A stretch of DNA of 50,075 nt from JALHTG01 sp964653695 (GCA_964653695.1 CAZZFQ010000004.1:1-50075), one strand, 5' to 3'. Counted from the stretch's first letter, positions 17,035 to 25,807 are shown. Notes: generated from the sequence alone by a model not told the origin. Made by a program: numbers and translations.

Positions 17035-18315
17035 ATGAATAGGCACTTTCTCATTGCAATAGGGGCACTTCTTAGCTTGCTTGTTGTCTCGAACACCTCC
17101 GTTACTAGGATTGTGGAGGCGCAACCCTTCACGGCTGTCTGGTTTGAAGCCTTCGACGGGTTGACTACTTTCGATGACTTTGGGGGCCAGTTATCTGATC
17201 ATTGGACGACTTACCGAGGAGGCCCTGAGATCAGGGCTGGAGGAGGCAGAGGCTCGGTCCTCGTTATGACTCATCCTGACCCAGGAGGAGAACTCGGCGC
17301 CTTCAAAGATCAGGCCTCGACTGCTCTGTTCCTATCGAACCCAATGACAGTGAACTTTGTCGACGGAATGATTGAGTTTGACATTTACTTCGAAACCATG
17401 AGAGAGAGCGGAGCCAGCGCTATGCTTACATTTCGAATGCAAAGCGAAGACACCTACTATGCTCTTAGACTTACAAGTACGAGGGATTGGAGATGTTACT
17501 TTGCCAGGTATTTTGGATGCGGAAACTGGCGGACGTTAGGCACACAATCAGACCTCGGCGTCTTTCCGACGCAGGCTTGGTCCCATGTTGTGGTCACGGT
17601 CGGCGGCCCGAGATTCCAAGCCTACAAGGATGGAGTACTCATCTGTGAGGCTGTCGATGAGACTTGGCAAAGAGGATGTTGGGGCGGGATAGGATTCCAG
17701 AACAACTACTATGGCGCTTCCTTCTACATCGACAACTTCAGGATTCCAGAAGGTTTCCAATGGACGACATATAGAGGGGCTCCTGGCCGTGACACCTTCT
17801 CAGGTAGGTCCGCTCCGTCAATGCTCTTTGACCATCCCAGCGAATTAGCCGACGGCGCTCCATTTGCAGACATAAATTGCTACTCGGCTTACGTCTCGAA
17901 ACCGGACATGAGATGCTTCACGAACGGGGCCGTAGAGTTTGACATACTATTCGACAATCCCGGAGGGCAGAAGGCGTTCATCACATTCAGAATGCAGAGC
18001 GACACTGAATACTATGCAGTCAGGTTGACGAGCACAAAGGACTGGACCTGCTATTTCCTTAAACAAAACGGGTGGGGCAGCTATGAGATCTTAGGGACCC
18101 AGTCCGCGAACGGAGTCATTCCTCTTCAAGCTTGGACGCACATCAAGATAGTCATCAATGGTGGGCAATTCGAATGCTACCGAGACGGCTACTTGATATG
18201 CTCGGCCTTTGACCAAACATGGTCAATCGGGACTTGGGGAGGCATCGGTTTCTACAGCGCATACAACAGAGGACTGTTTCACATAGATAACCTGAAGATC
18301 TGCCTCGCAAGATAA
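17035..18315 (+). CDS. Secreted protein with two tandem LamG/concanavalin-like domains
   Basis: About 426 residues with an N-terminal signal peptide (hydrophobic core about residues 4-25). Two homologous beta-sandwich domains of about 200 residues follow. Each has a WTTYRG segment at its start, a 'TFRMQS...YYA(L/V)RLTST(R/K)DW.CYF' core, 'LGTQS..GV.P.QAW.H', and ends with 'WGGIGF......FHIDN' (FYIDN in the first copy). This is the layout of carbohydrate-binding LamG or DUF1080-type domains. Internal duplication is plain from the repeats. There is no stalk or C-terminal membrane segment, so the protein is probably released or bound by contact. It lies divergently beside the stalk-protein array and before two glycosyltransferases, consistent with a role in binding surface glycan. 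No catalytic motif was recognised. Confidence 0.8.
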   Translation: MNRHFLIAIGALLSLLVVSNTSVTRIVEAQPFTAVWFEAFDGLTTFDDFGGQLSDHWTTYRGGPEIRAGGGRGSVLVMTHPDPGGELGAFKDQASTALFLSNPMTVNFVDGMIEFDIYFETMRESGASAMLTFRMQSEDTYYALRLTSTRDWRCYFARYFGCGNWRTLGTQSDLGVFPTQAWSHVVVTVGGPRFQAYKDGVLICEAVDETWQRGCWGGIGFQNNYYGASFYIDNFRIPEGFQWTTYRGAPGRDTFSGRSAPSMLFDHPSELADGAPFADINCYSAYVSKPDMRCFTNGAVEFDILFDNPGGQKAFITFRMQSDTEYYAVRLTSTKDWTCYFLKQNGWGSYEILGTQSANGVIPLQAWTHIKIVINGGQFECYRDGYLICSAFDQTWSIGTWGGIGFYSAYNRGLFHIDNLKICLAR

Positions 18316-18500
18316 AGAGCTGCATCTTCACCTTCGAAAAGCCGCAGCAAACGACGGAAGAGTTTCTTTACGAATTCCCGGGGGCATATTGCTATCAGAG
18401 ATTCTTGACAACCCCCTTCTCTTCGCCGGTTGATTGGGTTCGCAGTCTCGGACAGATGAGGAAAAGAGGCTGAGAATCGAGTTTCTGCGACTCCCACCTG

Positions 18501-18510
18501 TTTTATATAA
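18501..18510 (+). promoter_or_regulatory. TATA box for the GT87-like gene
   Basis: TTTTATATAA lies about 35 bp upstream of the TTG start at 18538/18541 and about 20 bp upstream of the GGGAG ribosome site. Spacing suits an archaeal promoter. Confidence 0.6.
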
Positions 18511-18537
18511 GTTTTCAGAACTAGTCGGGCGGGAGTC

Positions 18538-19731
18538 TTGTTGACTGAGAAGAGTTGGGGCTCACCAATTCCAAAAGACTTGGCTGAGATTCTGCTTGTC
18601 TCAGGAATAATACTTGCTTTCGGCTTCTGGGAGCACTTCCCAATGATAGTGCCTAACCACTACACGGATATAGCAAGCATATTCTGGAGAGAAGGTATAG
18701 GGAAAGGCCGCCTCGGGATCCCTTACTACGACTACGTTTTTGAATACCCTGTGATCGTAGGCTTCTTCACGTATCTCTGCTCATACTTTGGCAGGTCGAT
18801 GTCAGGTGACTTTGGAATCTCCATGGCTTTCTACTCTTTCGGGATGTATCTTGTGTTGATCGCGTTTGCGCTGGGAACAGTAGTCGTTGTCTATAAGCTC
18901 TGTGAGCTAGTAGGGGCTGACAAGAGAAGGATGTTCCTTTACTTTCTTGTGACGCCCGCGTTTATCATGTTCACGATATATAACTGGGACATATTCGCGG
19001 TCTTCTTTTCGGCTCTCTCGATCTACTTCTATCTCCGTGGACAGAAACATTATTCCGCGATCAGTCTGGGGCTTGGAATAGCCTCCAAGATCTATCCCGC
19101 GGTTTTAGGTCCGATCTATCTTCTTGAGGAGAAGACTTGGAAGGCGAGGCTCGTGTTCTTTGCTCTTGCGGCCGGTGTCTTCGCGCTTCTAAATGCGCCG
19201 TTCATCATCTTGAAGTATGATGTGTGGTTTGGGACTTGGCGACATCATATGACCTGGGGGATTGAGAACTCGTGGTTGATCTATCTCTTTGATCAGATGG
19301 ATCCGAACGCGCACTACGCCAGCTTGTTGGTCCTGCTGTATCTGGTCTACAAAGGAATAGCGGGAACTATCAAGAAGGACTACGGTTCACAAGCCTCCAG
19401 AATCTTGGAACGATCATTCTTGATGAGTTTGGCCTGGCTCATAAGCTCGTATGTCTGCCCACCCCAGATGGCTCTAATGATTCTGCCTTTTCTGGTCCTG
19501 ATGCCTCTTGCACCTCTCTGGCTGTTCTACTTGGCTGAGATCTTCAATGCGCTGATCATAGTCTTGTGGTTCACTCCTCAACTGAATCTTGGAAATCCTC
19601 TGGTGGCAAGTAGCCCGGTGCAGGCGTTCTCCGCGATGAGACAGTTGATATGGCTACTGTTCTTCTTGATGGTGCTGTACCCGGGAAAGCTTAAGGTCTG
19701 GACTGAAGATCTTTTTGCAAGGATCAGATAA
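18538..19731 (+). CDS. GT87-like polytopic membrane glycosyltransferase (GT-C fold)
   Basis: A 397-residue multi-pass membrane protein of the GT-C type, closest in pattern to GT87/DUF2029 polyprenyl-phosphate-mannose mannosyltransferases. The first extracytoplasmic loop holds HYTDIASIFW and EYPV, where this family carries its acidic catalytic residue; later come YNWDIFAVFF and a SKIYPAVLGP segment, both typical of the family. About ten hydrophobic helices are visible. It probably transfers mannose or a related sugar from a lipid carrier to an extracellular acceptor. Tandem TTG codons start the gene, with GGGAG just upstream. It lies between a secreted LamG-like protein and a GT39-like gene, which suggests surface glycan or glycoprotein assembly. 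Confidence 0.75.
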   Translation: MLTEKSWGSPIPKDLAEILLVSGIILAFGFWEHFPMIVPNHYTDIASIFWREGIGKGRLGIPYYDYVFEYPVIVGFFTYLCSYFGRSMSGDFGISMAFYSFGMYLVLIAFALGTVVVVYKLCELVGADKRRMFLYFLVTPAFIMFTIYNWDIFAVFFSALSIYFYLRGQKHYSAISLGLGIASKIYPAVLGPIYLLEEKTWKARLVFFALAAGVFALLNAPFIILKYDVWFGTWRHHMTWGIENSWLIYLFDQMDPNAHYASLLVLLYLVYKGIAGTIKKDYGSQASRILERSFLMSLAWLISSYVCPPQMALMILPFLVLMPLAPLWLFYLAEIFNALIIVLWFTPQLNLGNPLVASSPVQAFSAMRQLIWLLFFLMVLYPGKLKVWTEDLFARIR

Positions 19732-19811
19732 TCATTCCGCCAAGTAAATCTTGGAATCTCTTATATGCAGTGTAACAGACTATATGCAATCGTCAGCTGA
19801 GGCGTCATCGC

Positions 19812-20402
19812 TTGAAGCATCGGTGCATTCTGGTCACTCTCTTCTTTCTGTTGCTTCTGTCTACCCCCATTTGGGCACAGGAAACAGGACTTTCAGTTAG
19901 ATGGGTCTGGAATGACGGAAACAATCTTCCACCGGGAAAGGAGATATCGTCAGTCAGCATTACTCTTTCCAATGACGGAAGAAAGCAGCTGACGCTTGAG
20001 TTCGTTGGATTGCACTTCGCTTGGATGCCTGAGAACTCATATGTCTACGGTGGAGGAAGCGAGAGGACCAACGCTCTAGTTCCTGGCCAAAGCATAACCT
20101 ATACGATTCCCTTCGGCATTCCGAAGGATATTGCTCTGGGTCCGTACAAGTCATACGCCGCAATCACCTACTATTTTGCGAATGATACCGCACAGACAAA
20201 GATCTCAACTGCCTATCTCCCTTCGCAAAGCTTGGAGATAGTGCCTCTAGTCGTTGTGACCGTCACGTCAACAAAGACCGTTGAACAGCCTGCCGATTGG
20301 ACAGTGGACTTCGCACTTCTAGTTGCTTTCACAGTTGTAGGATTGGCCTTGCTTGCGACTCTTCGATCAGCCAGAAGAAAGGGGGAAGAGCCGACCAAGT
20401 GA
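19812..20402 (+). CDS. Small surface protein with signal peptide and C-terminal membrane anchor
   Basis: A 196-residue type I membrane protein. A signal peptide (about residues 5-22, ending in IWAQ) is followed by a beta-rich ectodomain of about 130 residues resembling an immunoglobulin-like or CARDB fold ('ISSVSITLSNDG...TLEFVGLHF'). A short VTVTSTKTV stretch leads to one membrane helix (about 165-183) and a basic tail. I do not recognise a named family. It lies between two glycosyltransferase genes, with a TATA-like TCTTATATGC about 50 bp before the TTG start. It may be a substrate or accessory protein of that glycosylation locus. Confidence 0.65.
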   Translation: MKHRCILVTLFFLLLLSTPIWAQETGLSVRWVWNDGNNLPPGKEISSVSITLSNDGRKQLTLEFVGLHFAWMPENSYVYGGGSERTNALVPGQSITYTIPFGIPKDIALGPYKSYAAITYYFANDTAQTKISTAYLPSQSLEIVPLVVVTVTSTKTVEQPADWTVDFALLVAFTVVGLALLATLRSARRKGEEPTK

Positions 20403-20483
20403 CAGGAGATCGACTGTTGGAGGTGAAGACTAATCAAGTACGGTTTGAGTTGGGCATGCAGGAGCTTTCATGTCGACCTTGAT

Positions 20484-20594
20484 TTGAAGGACTCCTACGA
20501 CAAGGCTATTGTCTACTTGCTCGCAATCAGTCTTGCGCTAAGACTCGTGTGGTTGGACATGCCAAAGGGCAGCCTAATATTCGACGAGAGGTAG
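20484..20594 (+). pseudogene. Displaced N-terminus of the GT39-like gene (frame 1)
   Basis: This short frame encodes a charged start (LKDSYDKA), a membrane helix (IVYLLAISLALRLVW) and ends MPKGSLIFDER before a TAG at 20592. That is the expected beginning of a GT39 protein O-mannosyltransferase: first helix followed by the conserved extracytoplasmic Asp-Glu. The rest of the enzyme continues in the frame one base back. The frame is open from about 20427, so a TTG at 20445 is an alternative start. It therefore belongs with the CDS that follows. Confidence 0.7.
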
Positions 20595-21751
20595 CGGCAG
20601 ACGCTATCCGTCATTGGTACTACGTGAATGCTGCCCGAAACATCTTAGGTTTGCCCCAAAGCATTGGGGGGGAAGGAAAGCCTCCATACCCTGATGCTGT
20701 GAAAGGCTTAGATCCCAATCACGAACATCCTCCACTTGCCAAACTCATAATTGCGTTCTCGATGTGGTTCATTGGAAACAATGAGTATGGGTTTAGGCTT
20801 CCAAGCGTGCTGTTTGGGACCTTATCCATACTAGTGTTCTATCTGCTACTGAAGAGAGTGAGTGGTGATAGGTTGCTGTCGCTGATGGCAACATTTCTCT
20901 TTAGCTTTGACAACCTCGTCTTTGTGCATAGTCGGATAGCAACCTTGGATATATTTGTCCTCTTCTTCATGATTCTTGGATTCTACTGGTACTTTGGAAG
21001 GAAGATGGTGTTGAGCGGGGTTGCGTTTGCCCTGTCAACACTATGCAAGATAGGAGGACTGTATGGGGTTCTAGCTGTCGGCTTCTGGCATGTGGGCAAA
21101 GCTCTTTTTGGCAAGAAGGAAAGCTCGGGTCAGCACTCTTTGATGCGCAGGCTCGAGGATCTCGAGCGACTCGTCATCACATGCGGCACAAGCTTTGTCG
21201 GGCTTCTTTTCCTGATGGATAGGCTCTGGGTCGGGTACGCCAACCCGATAGAACACATAACATTCATCCTGAACTACACTCGGGCGTTGACAGCTCCTTT
21301 TCCCACAGGGATACAAAGCTACCCATGGCAGTGGTTACTTAACCAAGTCCAGATCCCGTACCTCAAGGTAGACGTGAACAAGATAGTCGATGGTGCTGTC
21401 GTGGGAACTTACACTTCAGTCCACTTTGAGGGAGCCATGAATCCACTTATAATCTACCTGACGCTACCAGCAATCCTCTATACTGGATACCTATTCTTCT
21501 CGAGAAGGAATGACGTTTCACTACTTGCGATCGCGTGGTTTGCTGGGACCTATCTACCATTCATTCCAATGGCCCTTCTATGGAATAGAATAATGTACCT
21601 ATTCTACTTCCTCAACACGATCCCAAGCGTATGCATAGCCATAACCTCAATGGCATTGGATCAGAAGCCTCCGAAGATAATCATGGGACTATATCTTCTG
21701 GCTGTCGTCGGAATGTTCGTGATGATGTTTCCATTCAAAGCCGTGCCCTGA
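20549..21751 (+). CDS. GT39/PMT-like protein O-mannosyltransferase, N-terminus frameshifted
   Basis: A polytopic membrane protein of the dolichyl-phosphate-mannose protein mannosyltransferase family. Family features include YYVNAARNILG, NHEHPPLAKLIIAF, FGTLSILVFYLL and FSFDNLVFVHSRIATLDIFVLFF, followed by about nine helices. Such enzymes attach mannose to Ser/Thr of secreted proteins. Read as it stands (GTG at 20549), the first 16-20 residues are a shadow frame: the true start and catalytic Asp-Glu lie in the preceding frame at 20484-20588, and about 26 extra bases sit between FDE and WYYVNAARN. Either the gene is broken, the sequence has an indel, or a -1 shift joins the parts. Thr-rich stalk proteins nearby are obvious candidate substrates. 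Confidence 0.78.
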   Translation: MVGHAKGQPNIRREVAADAIRHWYYVNAARNILGLPQSIGGEGKPPYPDAVKGLDPNHEHPPLAKLIIAFSMWFIGNNEYGFRLPSVLFGTLSILVFYLLLKRVSGDRLLSLMATFLFSFDNLVFVHSRIATLDIFVLFFMILGFYWYFGRKMVLSGVAFALSTLCKIGGLYGVLAVGFWHVGKALFGKKESSGQHSLMRRLEDLERLVITCGTSFVGLLFLMDRLWVGYANPIEHITFILNYTRALTAPFPTGIQSYPWQWLLNQVQIPYLKVDVNKIVDGAVVGTYTSVHFEGAMNPLIIYLTLPAILYTGYLFFSRRNDVSLLAIAWFAGTYLPFIPMALLWNRIMYLFYFLNTIPSVCIAITSMALDQKPPKIIMGLYLLAVVGMFVMMFPFKAVP

Positions 21752-21856
21752 GGAAATAGCAGCTCGTGGACGATTGGCTCAATATCTCGTACTCAGACTT
21801 CGCAACTGACCACTCAAGAAACTCGACTCATATGCATTCCACGTCGCAGGCTGCGC

Positions 21857-22366
21857 CTAGAGGCGCATATCTATTACCTTTCTCTTTACGAGAGCATACA
21901 TGACTAGGATGCTGAAAGCGAGTTCAACCGCTAGGTATGAGCCATTGTAGATCGCAGAGTACACCGCAGGGTTCATCCCTGCGGGAGCATACATCCAGAA
22001 GAATATCACTCCAGACAGAAAGTGGCAGACAAATCTCCCGGCAATGCCTACGACAACGCCTGCGATCGGATACCTCTTGAAGAATCCCGCCAGACCAAGA
22101 GCGCCAAACGCAAGTGGGTAGTCAAGGAGGAATTGAGCTGGATGCACAATGTAGGGCTGAGGGAACATATCCATAAGCCCATAAACGACTCCTCCTAACA
22201 CTCCTATCTTCGGTCCTCTTCGCAGAGCCAACCACAGTAGAGGAACCATGCTAACTGCAGTCACTGAACCACCTTGGGGCAAGCGGAATAGTACTACTAA
22301 GTTCAGAACGTAGGCAAGCGCTACGGCGGCGACTATCTCGGCTACGACCTTTGTCTGACTCTTCAC
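21857..22366 (-). CDS. thiT: ThiT-type thiamine ECF transporter S-component
   Basis: A 169-residue integral membrane protein with about six helices. Family signatures are strong: LPQGGSVTAVSMVPLLWLAL, the RRGPKIGVLGGVVYGLMDM loop and HPAQFLLDYPLAFG. ThiT binds thiamine with high affinity and works with an energising EcfT/EcfA module; no such module is adjacent, so it must be encoded elsewhere or shared. The gene starts at GTG (22366), 52 bp downstream of a TPP riboswitch, which supports both identity and start. It stands alone in its transcript as far as the window shows. Confidence 0.92.
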   Translation of the reverse strand: MKSQTKVVAEIVAAVALAYVLNLVVLFRLPQGGSVTAVSMVPLLWLALRRGPKIGVLGGVVYGLMDMFPQPYIVHPAQFLLDYPLAFGALGLAGFFKRYPIAGVVVGIAGRFVCHFLSGVIFFWMYAPAGMNPAVYSAIYNGSYLAVELAFSILVMYALVKRKVIDMRL

Positions 22367-22418
22367 TCACTTCACACTCAGGGGCTGGTTTGAGCCCGCA
22401 GAGAAGTACCCTTCTTAG

Positions 22419-22504
22419 TCCCTTCGCCAGCATTGTCTGGAGCAGGTTCAAAGGGTCGGCGAATCCAGAATTCGCCCTCTCAGCCGGGTCTACCCAGCTC
22501 CCCG
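22419..22504 (-). promoter_or_regulatory. TPP riboswitch (THI element)
   Basis: On the reverse strand the aptamer reads GGGGAGCTGG..., GGCTGAGAGGGCG, a short P3 hairpin (GGCGAATtctggATTCGCC), GACCCTTTGAACCTG, CTCCAGACAATGCTGGCGAAGGGA. These match the universally conserved CUGAGA, ACCCUU-GAACCUG and CCAGCG-AGGGA blocks of the thiamine pyrophosphate aptamer. It precedes the thiT start by 52 bp with no T-rich terminator between, so control of ribosome access is more likely than termination. TPP binding would be expected to lower ThiT synthesis. Confidence 0.95.
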
Positions 22505-22527
22505 AAGATTGTGGCCAGGAAAGATTC

Positions 22528-22537
22528 CTATAAGAGT
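22528..22537 (-). promoter_or_regulatory. TATA box for the riboswitch/thiT transcript
   Basis: The reverse strand reads CTCTTATAGG. Transcription about 25 bp downstream would begin near 22508, immediately before the first base of the TPP aptamer. The fit of box, predicted start and aptamer edge supports all three. Confidence 0.6.
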
Positions 22538-22760
22538 TTGCGTACTGGCATCGCTCTGGACCTCGGCAAACAAGGACATAAAGGAGCGTCTGGGGAGACG
22601 AAAAGAAGAATACTCGAAAGATATCGAAGTAGCCTTAGCGATCTGACTGGGTGCAGCAAAATCAGCTATAGTCACGAGAATCGAAGACGACCATGTGGCT
22701 TGATTTCGACCATTCGTTGTGGTTGCTGGCGTGATCGGGACGCTGTTCTGGTCACTCTAC

Positions 22761-23897
22761 TTATCGCAGCACTTCTCTGGCGACTATTAGCCGCTGAATC
22801 TCAGACGTACCTTCAATTATCGCTAGTGTCTTCGCATCTCGCATATATCTTTCGACAGGCAACTCGCGCGAGAGCCCGTAGCCGCCGTGAATTTGGATGG
22901 CCCGTTCCGACGTTCTCAGGGCGACCTCTGATGCATACACTTTTGCCATTGCTGCATGTTTTGTGAATTTTTCGTTTCTGTCTGCGAGAGTGGCCGCCTC
23001 ATAGCAGAGAAGCTTTGCTGCCTCGGTTTGGGTTGCCATATCTGCGATTGCAAACTGAATGGCTTGGAACGACGCTATTGTTTGGCCAAATTGAACTCGT
23101 TCTTTCGCATAGGCAACTGAGGCCTCCAACGAAGCCTCTGCCAACCCGACTCCCATTGCTGCGGCCCCGATCCTGCCGTAGTCGAGTGCAGTCAAAGCAA
23201 TCTTGAATCCGTCTCCCTCTTTCCCGAGTACGTTCTTTTCGGGGATTTTGCAGGCCTCCAGAACAATCTCTCCGTTGGAGGATGCTCGTAACCCAATCTT
23301 GTCTTCTATCTTCCCAACCCTGATCCCCGGGTTGTTTCCTTCAACGATGAAGGCGCTGATGCCCCTAGACCCCTTCGAAGGGTCCGTGGATGCAAACACA
23401 AGGTAGATGCCTGCGGCGCCGGCGTTTGTGATGAAACACTTGTTTCCGTTCAGCAAGTACTCGCCACCTTTGCGGATAGCAAGGGTCTTTATCGCCCCAG
23501 CGTCCGAACCGGCCTGGGGCTCCGTCATCGCGAAAGCTCCAATCCTTTCCCCGCGGCCGAGAGGGGTGAGGAAAGTCTTCTTCTGATCTTCAGTTCCGAA
23601 GAGCTGTATGGAGAGAGCCGCCATCGTGTGAACTCCGCAGATGAAGGCTGTATTCGCGCAAACCTTTGCGAGTTCCTGAACTGATATTGCGAAGTTCTTC
23701 ATTCCAGCTCCTGCTCCGCCGTACGACTGGGAAATAGGGATTCCAAGAAGATTCATCCTGGCGAGCTTCCGGACGGTCTCGAATGGATACTCGCCTGTCC
23801 GGTCAATCGTCGAAGCTTTTGGGGCAACCTCTCTCTTGGCGAAGTCTTCAACAGTTTTCTTCAGGAGCATCTCGCTGTCAGAAAGTAGAGACGACAT
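22761..23897 (-). CDS. Acyl-CoA dehydrogenase
   Basis: A complete 378-residue FAD-dependent acyl-CoA dehydrogenase. It shows the substrate/FAD signature AFAMTEPQAGSDAGAI, the ITNAGAAGIYLVFA segment, the QFGQTIASFQAIQF helix and the C-terminal QIHGGYGLSRELPVERYMRDAK. The likely catalytic base is the Glu of IIEGTSEIQR, at the position used by short/medium-chain enzymes. It introduces the alpha,beta double bond in acyl-CoA and passes electrons to an ETF; no ETF genes are in the window. ATG at 23897 is preceded by AGGAGAGGTGG. It is divergent from the CoA-transferase genes, with about 156 bp between. Confidence 0.95.
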   Translation of the reverse strand: MSSLLSDSEMLLKKTVEDFAKREVAPKASTIDRTGEYPFETVRKLARMNLLGIPISQSYGGAGAGMKNFAISVQELAKVCANTAFICGVHTMAALSIQLFGTEDQKKTFLTPLGRGERIGAFAMTEPQAGSDAGAIKTLAIRKGGEYLLNGNKCFITNAGAAGIYLVFASTDPSKGSRGISAFIVEGNNPGIRVGKIEDKIGLRASSNGEIVLEACKIPEKNVLGKEGDGFKIALTALDYGRIGAAAMGVGLAEASLEASVAYAKERVQFGQTIASFQAIQFAIADMATQTEAAKLLCYEAATLADRNEKFTKHAAMAKVYASEVALRTSERAIQIHGGYGLSRELPVERYMRDAKTLAIIEGTSEIQRLIVAREVLR

Positions 23898-24053
23898 CTG
23901 CCACCTCTCCTACATGCGAGTCTACTGAATGGACATAGAGCTTTTCTCGGATAAGCCTGTACCTGCTACGATTCAGTTAGACGAATTGGACCTCTCGCCA
24001 GGCTTTTTTACTAGAAGGCTCCGTACCATGGGATGAGTCTTTGGTGATCTCGC

Positions 24054-24959
24054 TTGGTTGAGGCGGCTGTAGAGGACAAGAGAGTGACCTTACAGGAAGC
24101 TGCCAAAATAGTCTTCGATGGCGCACATCTCTTTTGGGGAGGTTTTGGTTATCAGAGGCCTCCTGCCGAGTTTGCGCGAGAGCTCATTCGTCAGAAGAAG
24201 AGAGAGCTGACGCTCTACACCTGTGGCTCTGAAGTCGACATCGATATGCTTGCGGGTGCTAAGGTTGCTAAGAGGTTTGAGTTGGCATACGTGGCGATTG
24301 AGGCGATAGGCCTTGCTCCGAATACGGGTCGGAGGATCAAGGAGGGGTTCCTTGAGATAGAGGACTACTCGAACTTGGCGATGGCGATGAGGTTCTACGG
24401 AGGCGCCATGGGAGTTCCTTTTATGCCGATCAAGAGCATGATGGGAACCGATCTTGAAAGGCCGAAGTTTCGCAAGAACAAGCTGAAGGTGATTGATTGT
24501 CCTTTTACAGAAGAGCGAGTATGTCTCGTTCCATCTGTGAAACCTGACTTCAGTATTGTGCATGCATCAAGAGTGGATCCTGAGGGGAATGCTCAGATCG
24601 ATGGGACGAGAGGAGAAGATGAGGAAGGCGCCAGAGCTGGGAAGAAAGTCATCGTCCTTGCAGAGGAGATAATCGATAATGAAGTTGTGAGGGCTCAACC
24701 GGATCAGACAGTCATACCTGGACTATATGTCGACAAGGTTGTAGAATGTCCCTGGGGCAGTCACCCTATGATGGCATACAATTACTACGACTACGATCTA
24801 GAGCACATAAGGTTCTACATCAAACAGTGTGAGACAGAAGATGGATGGCAGAAGTACTGCGAGGAGTTCATTACAGGGACAGATCGCTTAGGCTACCTGA
24901 GAAAGATTGGTCTGGAGAGGCTCCTCAAGCTTCGAGCCAAGAAACCCTATGGCTACTAG
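24054..24959 (+). CDS. CoA-transferase family I, subunit A (GctA-like)
   Basis: A 301-residue family I CoA-transferase alpha subunit, closest in pattern to glutaconate CoA-transferase A. It shows DGAHLFWGGFGYQRPPAEFARELI near the N-terminus and the C-terminal half typical of the large GctA type (GLYVDKVVECPWGSHP). With the B subunit it exchanges CoA between a carboxylic acid and an acyl-CoA. The partner starts next to its stop, so both are made in a fixed ratio. The only sensible start is TTG at 24054; a TTTTTTACTAG element about 45 bp upstream may be the promoter. The acid substrate cannot be read from sequence; glutaconate, succinate or an aromatic acid are all possible. Confidence 0.88.
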   Translation: MVEAAVEDKRVTLQEAAKIVFDGAHLFWGGFGYQRPPAEFARELIRQKKRELTLYTCGSEVDIDMLAGAKVAKRFELAYVAIEAIGLAPNTGRRIKEGFLEIEDYSNLAMAMRFYGGAMGVPFMPIKSMMGTDLERPKFRKNKLKVIDCPFTEERVCLVPSVKPDFSIVHASRVDPEGNAQIDGTRGEDEEGARAGKKVIVLAEEIIDNEVVRAQPDQTVIPGLYVDKVVECPWGSHPMMAYNYYDYDLEHIRFYIKQCETEDGWQKYCEEFITGTDRLGYLRKIGLERLLKLRAKKPYGY

Positions 24960-24968
24960 GTGATCGAG

Positions 24969-25766
24969 ATGAAAGAATCGGAAACGGCCAAGCCGGGCGA
25001 GTATTCTCCATTGGAGATGATGGCAACTTGCGGCGCCCGAACGATCAAAGATGGCGAAACAGTCTTTGCAGGAACGGGCCTTCCGGTCCTCGCAGTCATG
25101 TTAGCCCAGAAGACACACGCGCCACGTTCCAGGGCGATCTACGAGGGAGGGTTCATCGAACCGAGAAACATCGATCTTCCTCTCTCAGTTGCGGACTCTA
25201 GACTTACCTATCGAGCAGCAGCGGCAATAGGCCTCAGAGAGACTCTTGGGGTTCTACTCCAAGGCGGGCGAATAGACATAGGGTTCTTGGGAGCAGCTCA
25301 GCTTGACGAATATGGAAACATCAACACGACGTATATCGGAAGCCTCGAGAAACCTTCTGTAAGACTTCCTGGAAGTGGTGGCGGAAACGATATTGCTTCA
25401 TGTGCTAAACGGATCGTAATCATAATGAGTCACGCCAAGAGGAAATTCGTGAAGAAGCTAGACTATTTCACAAGCCCCGGGCACATAGACGGACCTGATG
25501 GAAGACGAAGATTGGGACTTTCAGGTGAAGGCCCGTCTCTAGTGGTCACTGATCTCTGCCAGATGACATTTGACGAATCAACGAAGAAGGTTCGTTTGTT
25601 CTCGGTGCATCCCGGCGTGACTGTGAAGCAGGTCTTAGAAAACACAGGATTCGAACTCGCAGTTCCAAAGCAGGTTGCCGAGACAGAGCCTCCAACACGC
25701 TTTGAACTGGAAACGCTCAGAGGAATCGATCCTGCCGGGATCTACATCCCGAGAACCATGAAATAG
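24969..25766 (+). CDS. CoA-transferase family I, subunit B (GctB-like)
   Basis: The beta subunit partner, about 265 residues. YEGGFIEP near residue 60 contains the Glu expected to form the glutamyl-CoA intermediate, and the oxyanion/glycine motif GSGGGNDIAS is present near residue 140. The frame is also open from a GTG at 24960 directly after the A-subunit stop, but the ATG at 24969 has AGGTGAT at suitable distance, so it is chosen. The pair is flanked by acyl-CoA dehydrogenase and hydroxyacyl-CoA dehydrogenase genes, which fits acyl-CoA catabolism. Confidence 0.9.
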   Translation: MKESETAKPGEYSPLEMMATCGARTIKDGETVFAGTGLPVLAVMLAQKTHAPRSRAIYEGGFIEPRNIDLPLSVADSRLTYRAAAAIGLRETLGVLLQGGRIDIGFLGAAQLDEYGNINTTYIGSLEKPSVRLPGSGGGNDIASCAKRIVIIMSHAKRKFVKKLDYFTSPGHIDGPDGRRRLGLSGEGPSLVVTDLCQMTFDESTKKVRLFSVHPGVTVKQVLENTGFELAVPKQVAETEPPTRFELETLRGIDPAGIYIPRTMK

Positions 25767-25807
25767 CAGTACTGTGTTCAGCTTCTTGGATTCGTAAGCT
25801 CAAGGCG

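Noticed and set aside
20592..20594. TAG in the GT39 N-terminal frame as a possible pyrrolysine codon
   Set aside because: Reading through TAG continues in the wrong frame and soon reaches another stop, so a frame change, not read-through, is needed.
22433..22966. Rightward open frame of 177 codons across the riboswitch and the acyl-CoA dehydrogenase end
   Set aside because: It overlaps a clear TPP aptamer and a real gene on the other strand and has no recognisable protein pattern.
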